From NCBI GenBank assembly GCA_963837775.1, contig CAWIOX010000008.1:1-64000 (forward strand): DNA of 64,000 nt, read 5' to 3'. This DNA is from CAWIOX01 sp963837775. Lineage in GTDB: Bacteria > Pseudomonadota > Gammaproteobacteria > Burkholderiales > Burkholderiaceae_D. Positions 47,470 to 57,630 of the stretch are shown one piece after another. Under the pieces are notes generated by a model. It worked only from the letters and a program-made list of their open reading frames with translations, ran no database searches and had not been told where the DNA came from. Position 1 is the stretch's first letter. Each line of letters opens with the position of its first letter. Both the position numbers and the translations under genes were made by a program.

Positions 47470-47530
47470 GGCCCGGCGCTGCCGCATCTCAGACCGATAC
47501 ACATTGTCCCATTACTTGCCGAGGCCCACT

Positions 47531-48481
47531 ATGCTAAGCCGCACCGCCGATCACCTGTTCTGGATGGCGCGTTACACCGAACGCGCCGAAAACACCGCCC
47601 GCATGCTCGATGTCCATGTGCAGACCGCGCTCTTGCCGCAAGCGGCTGAAAATCTCGAAAAAAGCTGGCGCGCACTGCTCGGCATCTCCGAGCTGCAGGC
47701 GCAGTTCGATGACAAATACGGCCTGCTGACGCAAAAAGACGTGATCGACTTCATGGTGCGCGACCCCGACAACCCATCCTCGATCGCAGCCTGCCTGACC
47801 GAAGCGCGCGAGAATGCGCGTGCGGTGCGCGGCACGCTGACCACCGAGGTGTGGGAAACCCAGAACGCGACCTGGCTCAAGATGCAGCAGCATTTGAAGA
47901 ACAATCTGCTGGAACAGGACCCCAGCCAGTTTTTCGAGTGGGTGAAATACCGCTCGCATCTGTCGCGCGGCGTCACGCTGGGCACCATGCTGAAGGATGA
48001 GGCATTCAATTTCATCCGGCTCGGCACCTTCCTGGAACGCGCCGACAATACGGCCCGCATCCTCGACGTCAAGTTTCTGGCGGCCAACGGCAGCGTGACC
48101 ACCGATCAAAACGCGCAATTCGATTTCTACTACTGGGCCGCGATCCTGCGTTCGGTCTCCGCATTCGAGATCTACCGCAAGGTGTATCGCGATGTGATCA
48201 CGCCGGCGCGGGTGGCCGAACTGCTGATCCTGCGCGCCGACATGCCGCGCTCGCTGCTGGCCTGCATGAACGAGGTGGTCGCCAACCTGAAGGAAGTGCG
48301 CAACGACCTGTCGGCAGACACCGAGCGCTTTGCCGGAAAGCTGCATGCCGAGCTGGAGTTCAGCCGCATCGAAGACATCCTCGAGGCCGGCCTGCACGAT
48401 TATCTGACGCAATTCCTGGAACGCATTTTCGAACTGGGCAATCGCGTCAGCCGCGACTTCCTGGTGCCGCTGGCAGCATAG
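47531..48481 (+). CDS. Alpha-E domain protein (Anbu cluster)
   Basis: 316 residues, all helical. LSRTADHLFWMARYTERAEN and ARMLDVHVQT open the family; FIRLGTFLERADNTARILDV repeats the same motif in the second half, an internal duplication typical of alpha-E. Function unknown, but it always travels with the CP ATP-grasp gene; it is thought to assist that enzyme. ATG 47531 is preferred over an upstream in-frame ATG at 47504. Confidence 0.93.
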   Translation: MLSRTADHLFWMARYTERAENTARMLDVHVQTALLPQAAENLEKSWRALLGISELQAQFDDKYGLLTQKDVIDFMVRDPDNPSSIAACLTEARENARAVRGTLTTEVWETQNATWLKMQQHLKNNLLEQDPSQFFEWVKYRSHLSRGVTLGTMLKDEAFNFIRLGTFLERADNTARILDVKFLAANGSVTTDQNAQFDFYYWAAILRSVSAFEIYRKVYRDVITPARVAELLILRADMPRSLLACMNEVVANLKEVRNDLSADTERFAGKLHAELEFSRIEDILEAGLHDYLTQFLERIFELGNRVSRDFLVPLAA

Positions 48482-48496
48482 AGGCTATTGACACAT

Positions 48497-49303
48497 ATGC
48501 AACTCTCCATTCGCCATGAGACGGTATACCGGTATACCGCAGCGCTGAGCTACACCATCCAGCATCTGCGGCTGACGCCGCGCGCCGAGCCGCATCAGCG
48601 CGCCGTATCGTGGCAGATCAGCACCAGCGGCCAGCGCCACCCGTTTACCGATGCCTACGGCAATGCCTGCCACATGCTGACCGTCACCGGCCGGCATGAT
48701 GAAGTGCGCATCCTGGCGCACGGCGTGGTGGATATCGCGCCGCTGTTTCTGGGCCGGCTGAAACACCAGGAAAGCCTGTCGCCGCTGGTGTTTACGGTCC
48801 CGACCAGGCTCACCGAAGCCACCGCCAGCGTCGCCGCATTCGCAACGCGCTTCCTCAAGCGCAATCCGCACAGCGACGACCTGCTGCTGCTGGCCGAGGC
48901 GATCCGCGCTGCGGTTGCGTATGAAGGCGGCATCACCATCGTCACCAGCAGCGCCGCCGATGCGCTGCAGCTGGGGCGCGGCGTGTGCCAGGATCATGCG
49001 CACCTGTTTCTGGCCTGCTGCCACGCGCAAGGCATTCCGGCGCGCTATGTGTCCGGCTACATCGACCCCGGCAGCAGCAATCATGCGGCCAGTCACGCCT
49101 GGGTCGATGTCTGGGTCGAGCAAAGCGACTTCAGCGGCTGGGTCAGCGTCGATGTCACGCACGGCCTGTTCGCCTCCGGCGCCTATTGCCGTCTGGCGAT
49201 CGGGCGCGACTACGATTCGGCCGCACCGGTGCGCGGCGTGCGGCATGGCGGCGGCGATGAATCGCTCAGCGTCGATGTGCGGGTCAGCCCGATTGTAGCT
49301 TAA
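48497..49303 (+). CDS. Transglutaminase-like cysteine protease (Anbu cluster)
   Basis: 268 residues from ATG 48497 (MQLSIRHETVYRYTAALSYT); ATG 48488 is also in frame. N-terminal beta domain, then transglutaminase core: Cys in LGRGVCQDHAHLFLA, His in ASHAWVDVWV, Asp in VSVDVTHGLF. No signal peptide, so it should act in the cytoplasm, likely cutting or forming isopeptide bonds. 15 nt after the alpha-E gene and 68 nt before the peptidase gene. Confidence 0.93.
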   Translation: MQLSIRHETVYRYTAALSYTIQHLRLTPRAEPHQRAVSWQISTSGQRHPFTDAYGNACHMLTVTGRHDEVRILAHGVVDIAPLFLGRLKHQESLSPLVFTVPTRLTEATASVAAFATRFLKRNPHSDDLLLLAEAIRAAVAYEGGITIVTSSAADALQLGRGVCQDHAHLFLACCHAQGIPARYVSGYIDPGSSNHAASHAWVDVWVEQSDFSGWVSVDVTHGLFASGAYCRLAIGRDYDSAAPVRGVRHGGGDESLSVDVRVSPIVA

Positions 49304-49371
49304 AGCCCGACCATGAACCACCTCCCGGCTTGCTGTAGAATCGGATTTTTCGCCTTTTTTACATCACTATC

Positions 49372-50250
49372 ATGACTTATTGCGTCGCCGTGCGCCTCGA
49401 TGCCGGGCTGGTTTTCCTGTCAGATTCACGCACCAACGCCGGTGTCGATCAGGTTGGCACCTTCCGCAAGATGACCGTGTTCGAAAACCCGGGCGAGCGG
49501 ATGATGGTGCTGATGACGGCTGGCAATCTCGCCATTTCGCAGTCGATCCGGCAACTGATCGCCGAACATGGCGCGGCCGACGGCCGCAGCATCTGGAATG
49601 CCAGCTCGATGTACGAGGCGGCACAGATCATCGGCGAAGCGATTCGCACCGTGCACAAGCGCGATGCCCATGCGCTGGGCGAATTCGGCATCGATTTCAA
49701 CGTCAGCATCATTTTCGGCGGCCAGATCAAGGGCGAGCACTGCCGCCTGTTCCAGATCTACTCGGCCGGCAACTTCATCGAGTCGCAAAACGAAAACACC
49801 TACTTCCAGATCGGCGAAGCGAAATACGGCAAGCCTATCCTCGACCGCGTGATCAGCGCCACCACCTCGCTCGATGAAGCGGCAAAATGTTCGCTGATCT
49901 CGATGGACTCGACGCTGCGCTCGAACATCTCGGTCGGCCTGCCGCTGGACCTGCTGGTCTATGAAACGGAAAAACTGGCGGTAACCCGCTTCGTCACCAT
50001 CGACGAGAAAAACCAGTATTTCCAGATGCTGCGCAGCACCTGGGGCGAGCAGCTCAAGCACGTGTTCGAAGGCATAGCCGCCCCGGTCTGGGATGCCGCG
50101 CCGGAAGTCACCAGCAACGTGCTCTCCAGCACCAACGCGTACAGCAAACCGGTGCGGGTGGCCGCGCCCACCAGCGTCGTCCACGGCGATCTGCATCCGG
50201 CGCCGTACCAGACGCTGGCGCAGCAGCCGAAAGGAAACGGACAGCACTAG
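49372..50250 (+). CDS. Anbu, ancestral beta-subunit proteasome-like peptidase
   Basis: 292 residues. After Met removal the N-terminal residue is Thr (TYCVAVRLDAGLVFLSDSRT), the nucleophile expected in Ntn hydrolases, with the proteasome Asp and Lys in SDSRTNAG and FRKM. Further Anbu features: MTAGNLAISQSIRQLI, FGIDFNVSIIFGGQIKGEHC, ATTSLDEAAKCSLISMDSTL and SVGLPLDLLVYETEKL. Anbu forms open helical rings. Last gene of the cluster, ended by a strong terminator. Confidence 0.94.
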   Translation: MTYCVAVRLDAGLVFLSDSRTNAGVDQVGTFRKMTVFENPGERMMVLMTAGNLAISQSIRQLIAEHGAADGRSIWNASSMYEAAQIIGEAIRTVHKRDAHALGEFGIDFNVSIIFGGQIKGEHCRLFQIYSAGNFIESQNENTYFQIGEAKYGKPILDRVISATTSLDEAAKCSLISMDSTLRSNISVGLPLDLLVYETEKLAVTRFVTIDEKNQYFQMLRSTWGEQLKHVFEGIAAPVWDAAPEVTSNVLSSTNAYSKPVRVAAPTSVVHGDLHPAPYQTLAQQPKGNGQH

Positions 50251-50270
50251 AATCGGCGCCCCCCAAAAAA

Positions 50271-50299
50271 AAGCGGCCAGATGCATAATCTGGCCGCTT
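50271..50299. terminator. Bidirectional terminator after Anbu
   Basis: Perfect 12-bp stem (AAGCGGCCAGAT and complement), 5-nt loop, flanked by eight As on the left and seven Ts on the right. It serves Anbu rightward and possibly benE leftward. Confidence 0.92.
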
Positions 50300-50330
50300 T
50301 TTTTGCTTCCACAGCGCCATTGAATAGCAT

Positions 50331-50414
50331 AAAAACAGGGGGTATGCGATAAAACATGTGACTTAGCCGCACGTATTTAAAGGACTTCTAAAAATACTGG
50401 CATGAGTATATTTT
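50331..50414 (-). repeat. Dispersed intergenic repeat, copy 6
   Basis: Reverse copy; minus strand reads AAAATATACTCATGCCAGTA, CCTTTAAATACGTGCGGC, CGCATACCCCCTGTTTTT. It lies between the convergent ends of Anbu and benE, next to the terminator. One of the best copies. Confidence 0.85.
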
Positions 50415-50440
50415 CATGCATCCGCCTGCCTGCCAATGCC

Positions 50441-51649
50441 TCAGGTCCGGCCTTTGGCCGCGCCGGCGCGCACATGGTCCAGCAGCCTGCTGCCGAACTG
50501 GCTGTTGAGCACCAGATTGGCCGATATCCCCAGCACCAGCCCCCAGAACGCGGCGCCGAGGCCGAGCAGCGTCACGTTCGACGCGGTCACCAGGAAGGTG
50601 ATCAGCGCGCTCTCGCGCTGCCTGTCATCGGCCATCGCGCTGGTCAGGCCGCTGATGATCGCGCCAAACAGCGCCAGGCCGGCAATGGTCGCGATCAATT
50701 CTTTCGGCAGCGCGGAGAACAGCGCGGCCAGCGTCGCGCCGAACGCGCCGACCACGATGTAGAACACGCCGCAGGCGACGCCGGCAATATAGCGTTTGCC
50801 CGCGTCCTCATGCGCTTCGCGTCCGGTGCAGATGGCGGCGGTGATCGCGGCCAGATTGAAACCGTGCGAGCCGAACGGCGCCAGCAAGATCGAGCCGAGC
50901 CCGGTCAGCGTCACCAGCGGTTTGGCCGGCACCGGGTAGCCGGCGCTGTGCAGCACCGCCAGCCCGGGCACGTATTGCCCGCTCATCGTCACGATGCACA
51001 GCGGAATCCCGACGCCGATGATCGTGCTGGCAGAAAACTGCGGCCAGACCAGCACCGGCAGCGCCAGACTGGCATGCACGCTGTCGAATGCGATCTGCCC
51101 GCTGGCGGCGGCCAGGCCGACGCCGATCAGCAGCACGCCGGGGATCGCGTAGCGCGGCGTGATGCGCTTGAAGATCAGGTAGGCGATCAGCATCGCCGCC
51201 ACCAGCGCCGAGCGATGCTGCAACGAGGTGAAGACCTCGATCCCGAAGCGGAACAGGATGCCGGCCAGCATCGCCGCGGCGATCGGCTTCGGAATGTGGC
51301 GCATGATTTTTTCAAACAGGCCGCTCCAGCCCAGCAAGGTGATCACCAGCGCCGAAAACATGAAGGCGCCCACCGCTTCCGGGTAAGGCACGCCCGGCAG
51401 GCTGGCCACCAGCAGCGCCGCACCGGGCGTGGACCAGGCGGTGATGACCGGGGTCCGGTAGCGCAGGCTCAGGATGATGCCGGTGACGCCGCTGCCGATC
51501 GAAATGGCCCAGATCCATGACGACAGCATCGCGCTGTCCAGATGCGCGGCGTTGGCCGCCTGAAACACGATCAGCAACGGCCCCGCATACGAAATGATCA
51601 CCGCGATCAGTCCGGCGATGATCGCCGAGAGTGAAATATCCTTGCTCAT
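50441..51649 (-). CDS. benE: BenE-family benzoate/H+ symporter
   Basis: 402 residues from ATG 51649 (MSKDISLSAIIAGLIAVIIS). Eleven or twelve hydrophobic helices; the motifs TAWSTPGAALLVASLPG and FGSHGFNLAAITAAICTGRE, and YIAGVACGVFYIVVGAFGAT are the BenE hallmarks (UraA-like fold). Transports benzoate in known members; no benzoate catabolic genes are near, so another aromatic acid or a purine-like solute is possible. It is divergent from a MocR regulator, its likely controller. Confidence 0.9.
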   Translation of the reverse strand: MSKDISLSAIIAGLIAVIISYAGPLLIVFQAANAAHLDSAMLSSWIWAISIGSGVTGIILSLRYRTPVITAWSTPGAALLVASLPGVPYPEAVGAFMFSALVITLLGWSGLFEKIMRHIPKPIAAAMLAGILFRFGIEVFTSLQHRSALVAAMLIAYLIFKRITPRYAIPGVLLIGVGLAAASGQIAFDSVHASLALPVLVWPQFSASTIIGVGIPLCIVTMSGQYVPGLAVLHSAGYPVPAKPLVTLTGLGSILLAPFGSHGFNLAAITAAICTGREAHEDAGKRYIAGVACGVFYIVVGAFGATLAALFSALPKELIATIAGLALFGAIISGLTSAMADDRQRESALITFLVTASNVTLLGLGAAFWGLVLGISANLVLNSQFGSRLLDHVRAGAAKGRT

Positions 51650-51854
51650 GCGCGCTCCGGAAGCTGTAAAAAGAAGCTTCAAGGATACGAAACGGCGCCT
51701 GATCCGGCCAGACATAGCAGGCAGTTTTGTGATGCAGTACAGAACAGATCGTCATTAATCTGTTATGTTCCGTTTGCAGCAGATCTGTACTCGTTCAAGT
51801 TCGCCACTATAGATCCGGAACGAATAAAGTTAGAACCGGATCCCCTCAGCCCAA

Positions 51855-51875
51855 CCCTCTCCCAGAAGGAGAGGG
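51855..51875. repeat. Short CCCTCTCC hairpin of a widespread type
   Basis: CCCTCTCC at 51855-51862, 5-nt loop, GGAGAGGG at 51868-51875, within CCCTCAGCCCAACCCTCTCC. This kind of C-rich palindrome is common between genes in many proteobacteria. It lies in the benE-mocR divergent region. Confidence 0.6.
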
Positions 51876-51884
51876 TGAGAACAG

Positions 51885-51914
51885 GGCACGATGAAGTCAA
51901 GTCTTCATCGTGCC
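51885..51914. promoter_or_regulatory. 12-bp perfect inverted repeat before the MocR gene
   Basis: Arms GGCACGATGAAG (51885-51896) and its complement (51903-51914), 6-nt loop, ending 31 nt before the mocR ATG. No T tract. It may be the binding site of the MocR protein, controlling both itself and benE, or a leader hairpin. Confidence 0.5.
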
Positions 51915-51945
51915 GGATCAATAACCAGGCCACCTCCGACCGCCC

Positions 51946-53422
51946 ATGAAAAACACCGTACTCGCCACCAGCCTGCCGCTCTACCGGCAACTCGCCGCAC
52001 ACATCGCCGAAGCGATCGAGACCGGCATGCTGCGGCCGGGCGACCGCCTGCCGTCGGTGCGCCATCTGTCGACCCAGCACCGGGTGAGCCTGTCGACCGC
52101 GCTGCAAACCTATCGTTACCTGGAAAATTGCGCGCTGGTCGACGCCCGGCCGAAGTCCGGCTATTTCGTCAGGGACAACGGCGCGCAGCCGGTGGCCGCA
52201 GCTGGCCGCCGCGCCGCCGCCGAGGACGCCGCAGGCAACGGGCGCAATGAGTTCAACAGCGGCAATACCATCTTCGAAGTGATGCAGCTGGGCGGCGCCA
52301 ATGCCGGCTGCATGGTCAGGCTGGATATCGCGACCGGGCCGGCGCAAGTCTATCCGACCCGCAAACTGCAGCAACTGATCGCCGGCATCAGCCGCCGCCA
52401 GCCCGGGATCCTGACCAACTATCCGACCGGCACCGGCTACCCCGAACTGAAATCGCAAATCGCGCGCCGCGCGCTCGATACCGGCTGCCATATCAGCCCG
52501 GACGAGATCATCATCACCAGCGGCAGCACCGAATCGCTGCACCTGGCGCTGCGCGCGGTGACGCAGCCGGGCGATACGGTGGCGGTCGAGTCGCCGACCT
52601 ATTTCGGCATCCTGCAAATCATCGACAGCCTCGGCCTGCGCGCGCTGGAGATCCCGACCAGCCCGGTGACCGGCATCTCGGTCAGCGCACTCGACTTCGC
52701 CACCAGCACCCCGGCCGCGGTGCAGGCGGTGGTGCTGATGCCGAATTTCCAGAACCCGCTGGGCAGCCTGATGCCGGATGAAAACAAGGAGCGGGTGGTG
52801 CAACTGCTGGCCGCGCGCCACATCCCGCTGATCGAAGACGATGTGTACGGCGATCTGTATTATGGCGAACGGCGCCCGCTGACCGCCAAATCGTTCGACC
52901 GCCAGCACAACGTCATCCTGTGCAATTCCGCCACCAAGACGCTGGCGCCGGGTCTTGCGCATAGGCTGGATCGTGCCGGGGCGCTGGTTGCGCCAGATTG
53001 AAAAGCTGAAATACACCAGCGCGATGGTGACGCCGGAACTGGCGCAGGCGGCGATCGCCGAATTCATGCGCAACGGCAATTACGACCACCACATGCGCAA
53101 GTTCCGCAGCGGCGTCAAGCTGCAGACCGGCTTGATGATGGCGGCGGTGCGGCGCTATTTCCCGCCCGGCACCGGCATTTCCAATCCGCAGGGCGGCTAC
53201 CTGCTGTGGATAGAATTGCCGCAGCAGATTTCCGCGCGCAAGGTGTTCGAGCTGGCGCGCGCGCAGTCGATCGGGATTGCGCCGGGATCGATGTTCAGCA
53301 ACTCGACCCGCTTCGAGCACCACATCCGGCTCAATTGCGGCTATCCGTGGAGCCCGGCGATCGAGGACAGCATCAAGACCCTGGGCGCGATCGTTGCCGC
53401 GCAGCTGGAGGCTGTGCAGTGA
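51946..53422 (+). CDS. MocR-type regulator (GntR plus aminotransferase domain), one frame break
   Basis: About 492 codons. The GntR winged helix is at residues 1-75 (LPLYRQLAAHIAEAIETGML, RPGDRLPSVRHLSTQ, SLSTALQTYRYLEN). The fold-type I aminotransferase domain has TNYPTGTGYPELKSQIARRA, IIITSGSTESLHLALRAVTQ, MPNFQNPLGSLMPDENKER and the PLP lysine in NSATKTLAPGL. The frame breaks at 52955, immediately after that lysine motif; the second frame starts RIGWIVPGRWLRQIEKLKYT. MocR proteins sense PLP-bound metabolites. Divergent from benE. Confidence 0.88.
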
Positions 53423-53459
53423 GTCCGGCCGGATCGCCAACAGCCGCCGTCAAATACAG

Positions 53460-53544
53460 AAAAACCAGGGAGTATGTCCGTAAACATGGGATCAGCCGCA
53501 TATGTTTGCTGGCCTTCTGAAAATACAGGGATGAGTATATTTTC
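53460..53544 (-). repeat. Dispersed intergenic repeat, copy 7
   Basis: Reverse copy; minus strand reads AAAATATACTCATCCCTGTA, CATATGCGGCTGATCC, GGACATACTCCCTGGTTTTT. Lies between the convergent ends of mocR and the AlaX-like gene. Confidence 0.83.
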
Positions 53545-53662
53545 ATGCCGGCAGCCGCGAATGGCGGCCGGGCATGACTCAATTTGACTACAGCGCAGGC
53601 AAAAGGCCAGCAATATCAGCCCCATGCCGCGCTCGAAGCGGGGCCATGTCGACTCCGGAAGT

Positions 53663-54290
53663 TCAGCTCAGGTCGTAGCACACCGAGAGCTGGCCTTTTT
53701 TCTGCTTGACCGCAGTGATCAGAATCGCGCCGAGCTGTTGCAGGCTGGCTGACATGCGTTCCGCCGCAGGCAAACGGGTGCAGAGTGCCGAAGCCGACCG
53801 TGCGCAGCCCGTTCGCGCTGGCGGTGATTCTGGGCAGGTTTTCAGCCACCAGCCGGTCGGCGGCTTCCTGAAAATCGGCGCTCCCGACCGCGATTGCCCC
53901 GTTTCCGATGTCGAAAGTGACTTTGCCTTCGCCCGGCCAATGGTGCGCCTTGACCGGGCTATAGCCGAATGACAGGCCGATATTGCCGATCAGATGACCG
54001 GCACTGTGCAGCCGCGCATGGCGCAGGCGGCGCTCGGCATCGACGCGCAACACGCAGGCGCCTTTTGCCACCGGCGCATCAATCACGTGGATGATCTGCT
54101 GTCCGGCCTGCAGCACCTGCAGCACTCGGGCGGCGCCGATCCAGCCCGTGTCGCAGGGCTGGCCGCCGCCTTGCGGATGGAAAATGGTGCGCTCCAGGAT
54201 CGCAAGAATCTTCCCATCTTCCTGATAACAGTCGGTTAGCGCAGCAGTCGTTTCTGTCTCGTCGCTGTCGAAGTAGGCTTTTTGGGTCAT
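53663..54290 (-). CDS. AlaX-like alanyl-tRNA editing protein, one frame break
   Basis: From ATG 54290 (MTQKAYFDSDETETTAALTD). ERTIFHPQGGGQPCDTGWIG and RLRHARLHSAGHLIGN with the HxxxH zinc motif, then TLHPFACGGTHVS with the Cys-x-x-x-His pair, are those of the second additional domain of alanyl/threonyl-tRNA synthetases. Just after THVS the frame breaks (near 53753); the other frame gives SLQQLGAILITAVKQKKGQL and stops at 53663. About 209 codons. Removes Ser or Gly mischarged on tRNA-Ala. Confidence 0.87.
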
Positions 54291-54381
54291 GGCATCGCGT
54301 CACTGGAATGGTCTGTGCCGTGATTATGCACGCTGGCAGTCTGTGTGATAATCCCCGCTCAAGACATAACACTTGTGCTCC

Positions 54382-55314
54382 ATGGGAACAAATTCAACTA
54401 TCAGCTGGCTGACCGAAATGGCGACCTTCGTCCGTGTGGTCGAAACCGGCAGCTTCTCCGAGGCCGCGCGGCAACTGGGCGTGACGCCTTCGGCGGTCAG
54501 CCGTCAGGTTGCACGGCTGGAGCAGGCGCTTGCGACCCGCCTGCTGGAGAGAACCACGCGCAAGCTGAGGCTGAGCGAAAGCGGGGCCGAGGCGTTCAAG
54601 CGCTGTCAGCAGATGGTGCTGGCCGCGCGCTCGGTGATGGACATGAGCGGCACATTCAGCGGCGAGGCCGAGGGCTTGATACGGGTCAGCCTGCCCAAGG
54701 CATTCGGGCGCTTCGTGGTCCATCCGCATATGCCGGAATTTCTGCGCCGCTATCCGAAGGTCGATGTGCAACTGATCTTGAATGACCGCTACACGGATCT
54801 GATCGACGATCATGTCGACCTGGCGATCCGCATCACCGATCAGCCGCCCCCGGGCCTGGCCGGGCGCCCTTTGACATCGGTCGAGCATGTGATTTGCGCT
54901 CCGGCCAGATACCTGGAGCAAAGGGGAACGCCGCTGCATCCGCGCGACCTGGCCGAGCACAGTTGCCTGTACCTGGGAGAAAACGCGAACGACCGGCGCT
55001 GGAAGTTCAGGAAAGGGCCGGAGTCCGTGACGGTGGCCGTGCACGGCAGGTATGTCGCCAATCATACCGAGGTCAGGCTGGAAGGCGTGCTGCAGCATTT
55101 CGGGATCGGCAGCCTGCCGCTGTTTACCGCGCAGAAGTCGATGCAGCAGGGATTGATCGTCCCGGTGTTGCCGGACTGGGATTTCATTGCCAGCTATTAC
55201 GGGACCGCGTGGATTCTGTATTCGCCGACACGCTATCTCTCGCCCAAATTGCGGGTATTCATCGATTATCTGGCCGGCTGCCTGAAGGCAGAGTCCGATC
55301 AGGCGCTCATGTAA
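54382..55314 (+). CDS. LysR-family transcriptional regulator
   Basis: 310 residues from ATG 54382. The HTH is at residues 10-65 (TEMATFVRVVETGSFSEAAR, QLGVTPSAVSRQVARLEQAL), and the effector domain contains PHMPEFLRRYPKVDVQLILN and DDHVDLAIRITDQPPPGLAG, typical of the CrgA/PA0477-like group that binds aromatic or short acid ligands. Divergent from the AlaX-like gene, 91 bp apart, which is a candidate target. Ended by a strong hairpin. Confidence 0.9.
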   Translation: MGTNSTISWLTEMATFVRVVETGSFSEAARQLGVTPSAVSRQVARLEQALATRLLERTTRKLRLSESGAEAFKRCQQMVLAARSVMDMSGTFSGEAEGLIRVSLPKAFGRFVVHPHMPEFLRRYPKVDVQLILNDRYTDLIDDHVDLAIRITDQPPPGLAGRPLTSVEHVICAPARYLEQRGTPLHPRDLAEHSCLYLGENANDRRWKFRKGPESVTVAVHGRYVANHTEVRLEGVLQHFGIGSLPLFTAQKSMQQGLIVPVLPDWDFIASYYGTAWILYSPTRYLSPKLRVFIDYLAGCLKAESDQALM

Positions 55315-55348
55315 CTAGTCATCCGGCCGGATAACACGGCGCGCAAAA

Positions 55349-55388
55349 AAATACCCCGCCATGTATCGCAACACATGGCGGGGTATTT
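55349..55388. terminator. Bidirectional terminator between LysR and purM
   Basis: Perfect 16-bp arms (AAATACCCCGCCATGT and complement), 8-nt loop, flanked by A-rich sequence on the left. Between convergent stops at 55314 and 55400. Its ATACCCC/GGGGTAT arms resemble the ends of the dispersed repeat, but the rest differs. Confidence 0.88.
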
Positions 55389-55399
55389 ATATCACCGCA

Positions 55400-56443
<1,044 letters not shown>

Positions 56444-56547
56444 GATGTGATTGGCGGTAGAGGCGGTAAAATAAGGGAACCAGACCGCGTCAAACCACGC
56501 GGCCAAAGTGGTATTTTATCAAATTGACCCAAGCTAGCGCCTATTTA

Positions 56548-57630
56548 ATGCCATTTTCATTCTCCTCAGAGCAAAAACAAAGCACGATGTGGCTGGCAAT
56601 CGGCCTCGCGCTGGCGGCTTTGCTGGTGTTGCTGGGTCCGGTGCTGACCCCTTTCATCGCCGCCGGGATTCTGGCCTATGCGTTCAATCCGGGCGTCGAC
56701 TGGCTCGACAGCCGGCGCATCGGCAAGTTTTCCGTGCCGCGTTCGGTGGCGGTGCTGCTGGTGATGCTGCTGGTGTTTGCCGCGCTGCTGGCGCTGGTCC
56801 TGATCGTGATCCCGGTGCTGCAGACCGAACTGCCTTTATTGAGCGAGAAAATCCCCAGTTTTCTGGCGCAGATCAACGACATCCTGAGTCCGCGCCTGAA
56901 AGCCATCGGGATTCAGGTCCGGCTGGATGGCACCGGCCTGAAAAAACTGCTGTCGCAGCAAATGGCGGCCAGCGGCGACCAGATCTGGTCCGGCGTGCTG
57001 ATCTCGGTCAAACAGGGCAGTTCGGCGGTGCTGGGCTGGGCCGCGACCCTGCTGCTGATCCCGATCGTGCTGTTTTACCTGCTGCTCGACTGGCATGTGT
57101 TTCTGCAAAAGATCTTCAACCTGATTCCGCGCGCGTGGGCCAGCCGCAGCCGCCAGCTGGCCAATGAAGTCGATGGCCTGCTGGCGCAGTATCTGCGCGG
57201 TCAGCTGCTGGTGATGCTGGTGCTGGCCGCCTATTATTCGATCGCGCTGATGATTGCAGGCTTTGATGTTGCGCTGCCGGTCGGTATCATCACGGGATTG
57301 CTGGTATTCATCCCCTACCTCGGTTTCGGTCTGGGCCTGATACTGGCGCTGATTGCAGCGATCCTGCAATTCGACGGATTCAGCGGACTGGCGCTGGTGG
57401 CTTTGATTTACGGGGTGGGACAAATACTGGAAAGTTTCTTTTTGACGCCGAGACTGGTCGGCGAACGCATCGGCCTGCATCCGCTGGCGGTGATTTTCGC
57501 GCTGATGGCGTTCGGGCAACTGTTCGGTTTCGTCGGCATCCTGCTGGCGCTGCCGGCGTCCGCCATCCTGTCGGTGGCGGCCAAACATGTGCGCGCACAT
57601 TATCTGGAAAGCAGTTTTTACAAACGATGA
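56548..57630 (+). CDS. AI-2E transporter family (PerM-like) membrane protein
   Basis: 360 residues from ATG 56548 (MPFSFSSEQKQSTMWLAIGL); an in-frame TTG at 56524 is less likely. Seven or eight hydrophobic helices, with LVFIPYLGFGLGLILALIAA and LESFFLTPRLVGERIGLHPL being the family signature. Members export small solutes or move sodium; function varies. Its stop overlaps the hda start. Confidence 0.9.
   Translation: MPFSFSSEQKQSTMWLAIGLALAALLVLLGPVLTPFIAAGILAYAFNPGVDWLDSRRIGKFSVPRSVAVLLVMLLVFAALLALVLIVIPVLQTELPLLSEKIPSFLAQINDILSPRLKAIGIQVRLDGTGLKKLLSQQMAASGDQIWSGVLISVKQGSSAVLGWAATLLLIPIVLFYLLLDWHVFLQKIFNLIPRAWASRSRQLANEVDGLLAQYLRGQLLVMLVLAAYYSIALMIAGFDVALPVGIITGLLVFIPYLGFGLGLILALIAAILQFDGFSGLALVALIYGVGQILESFFLTPRLVGERIGLHPLAVIFALMAFGQLFGFVGILLALPASAILSVAAKHVRAHYLESSFYKR

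Noticed and set aside
55349..55388. Tenth copy of the dispersed repeat
   Set aside because: Only the ATACCCC/GGGGTAT arms match; the core block and spacing are absent and it works as a simple terminator.
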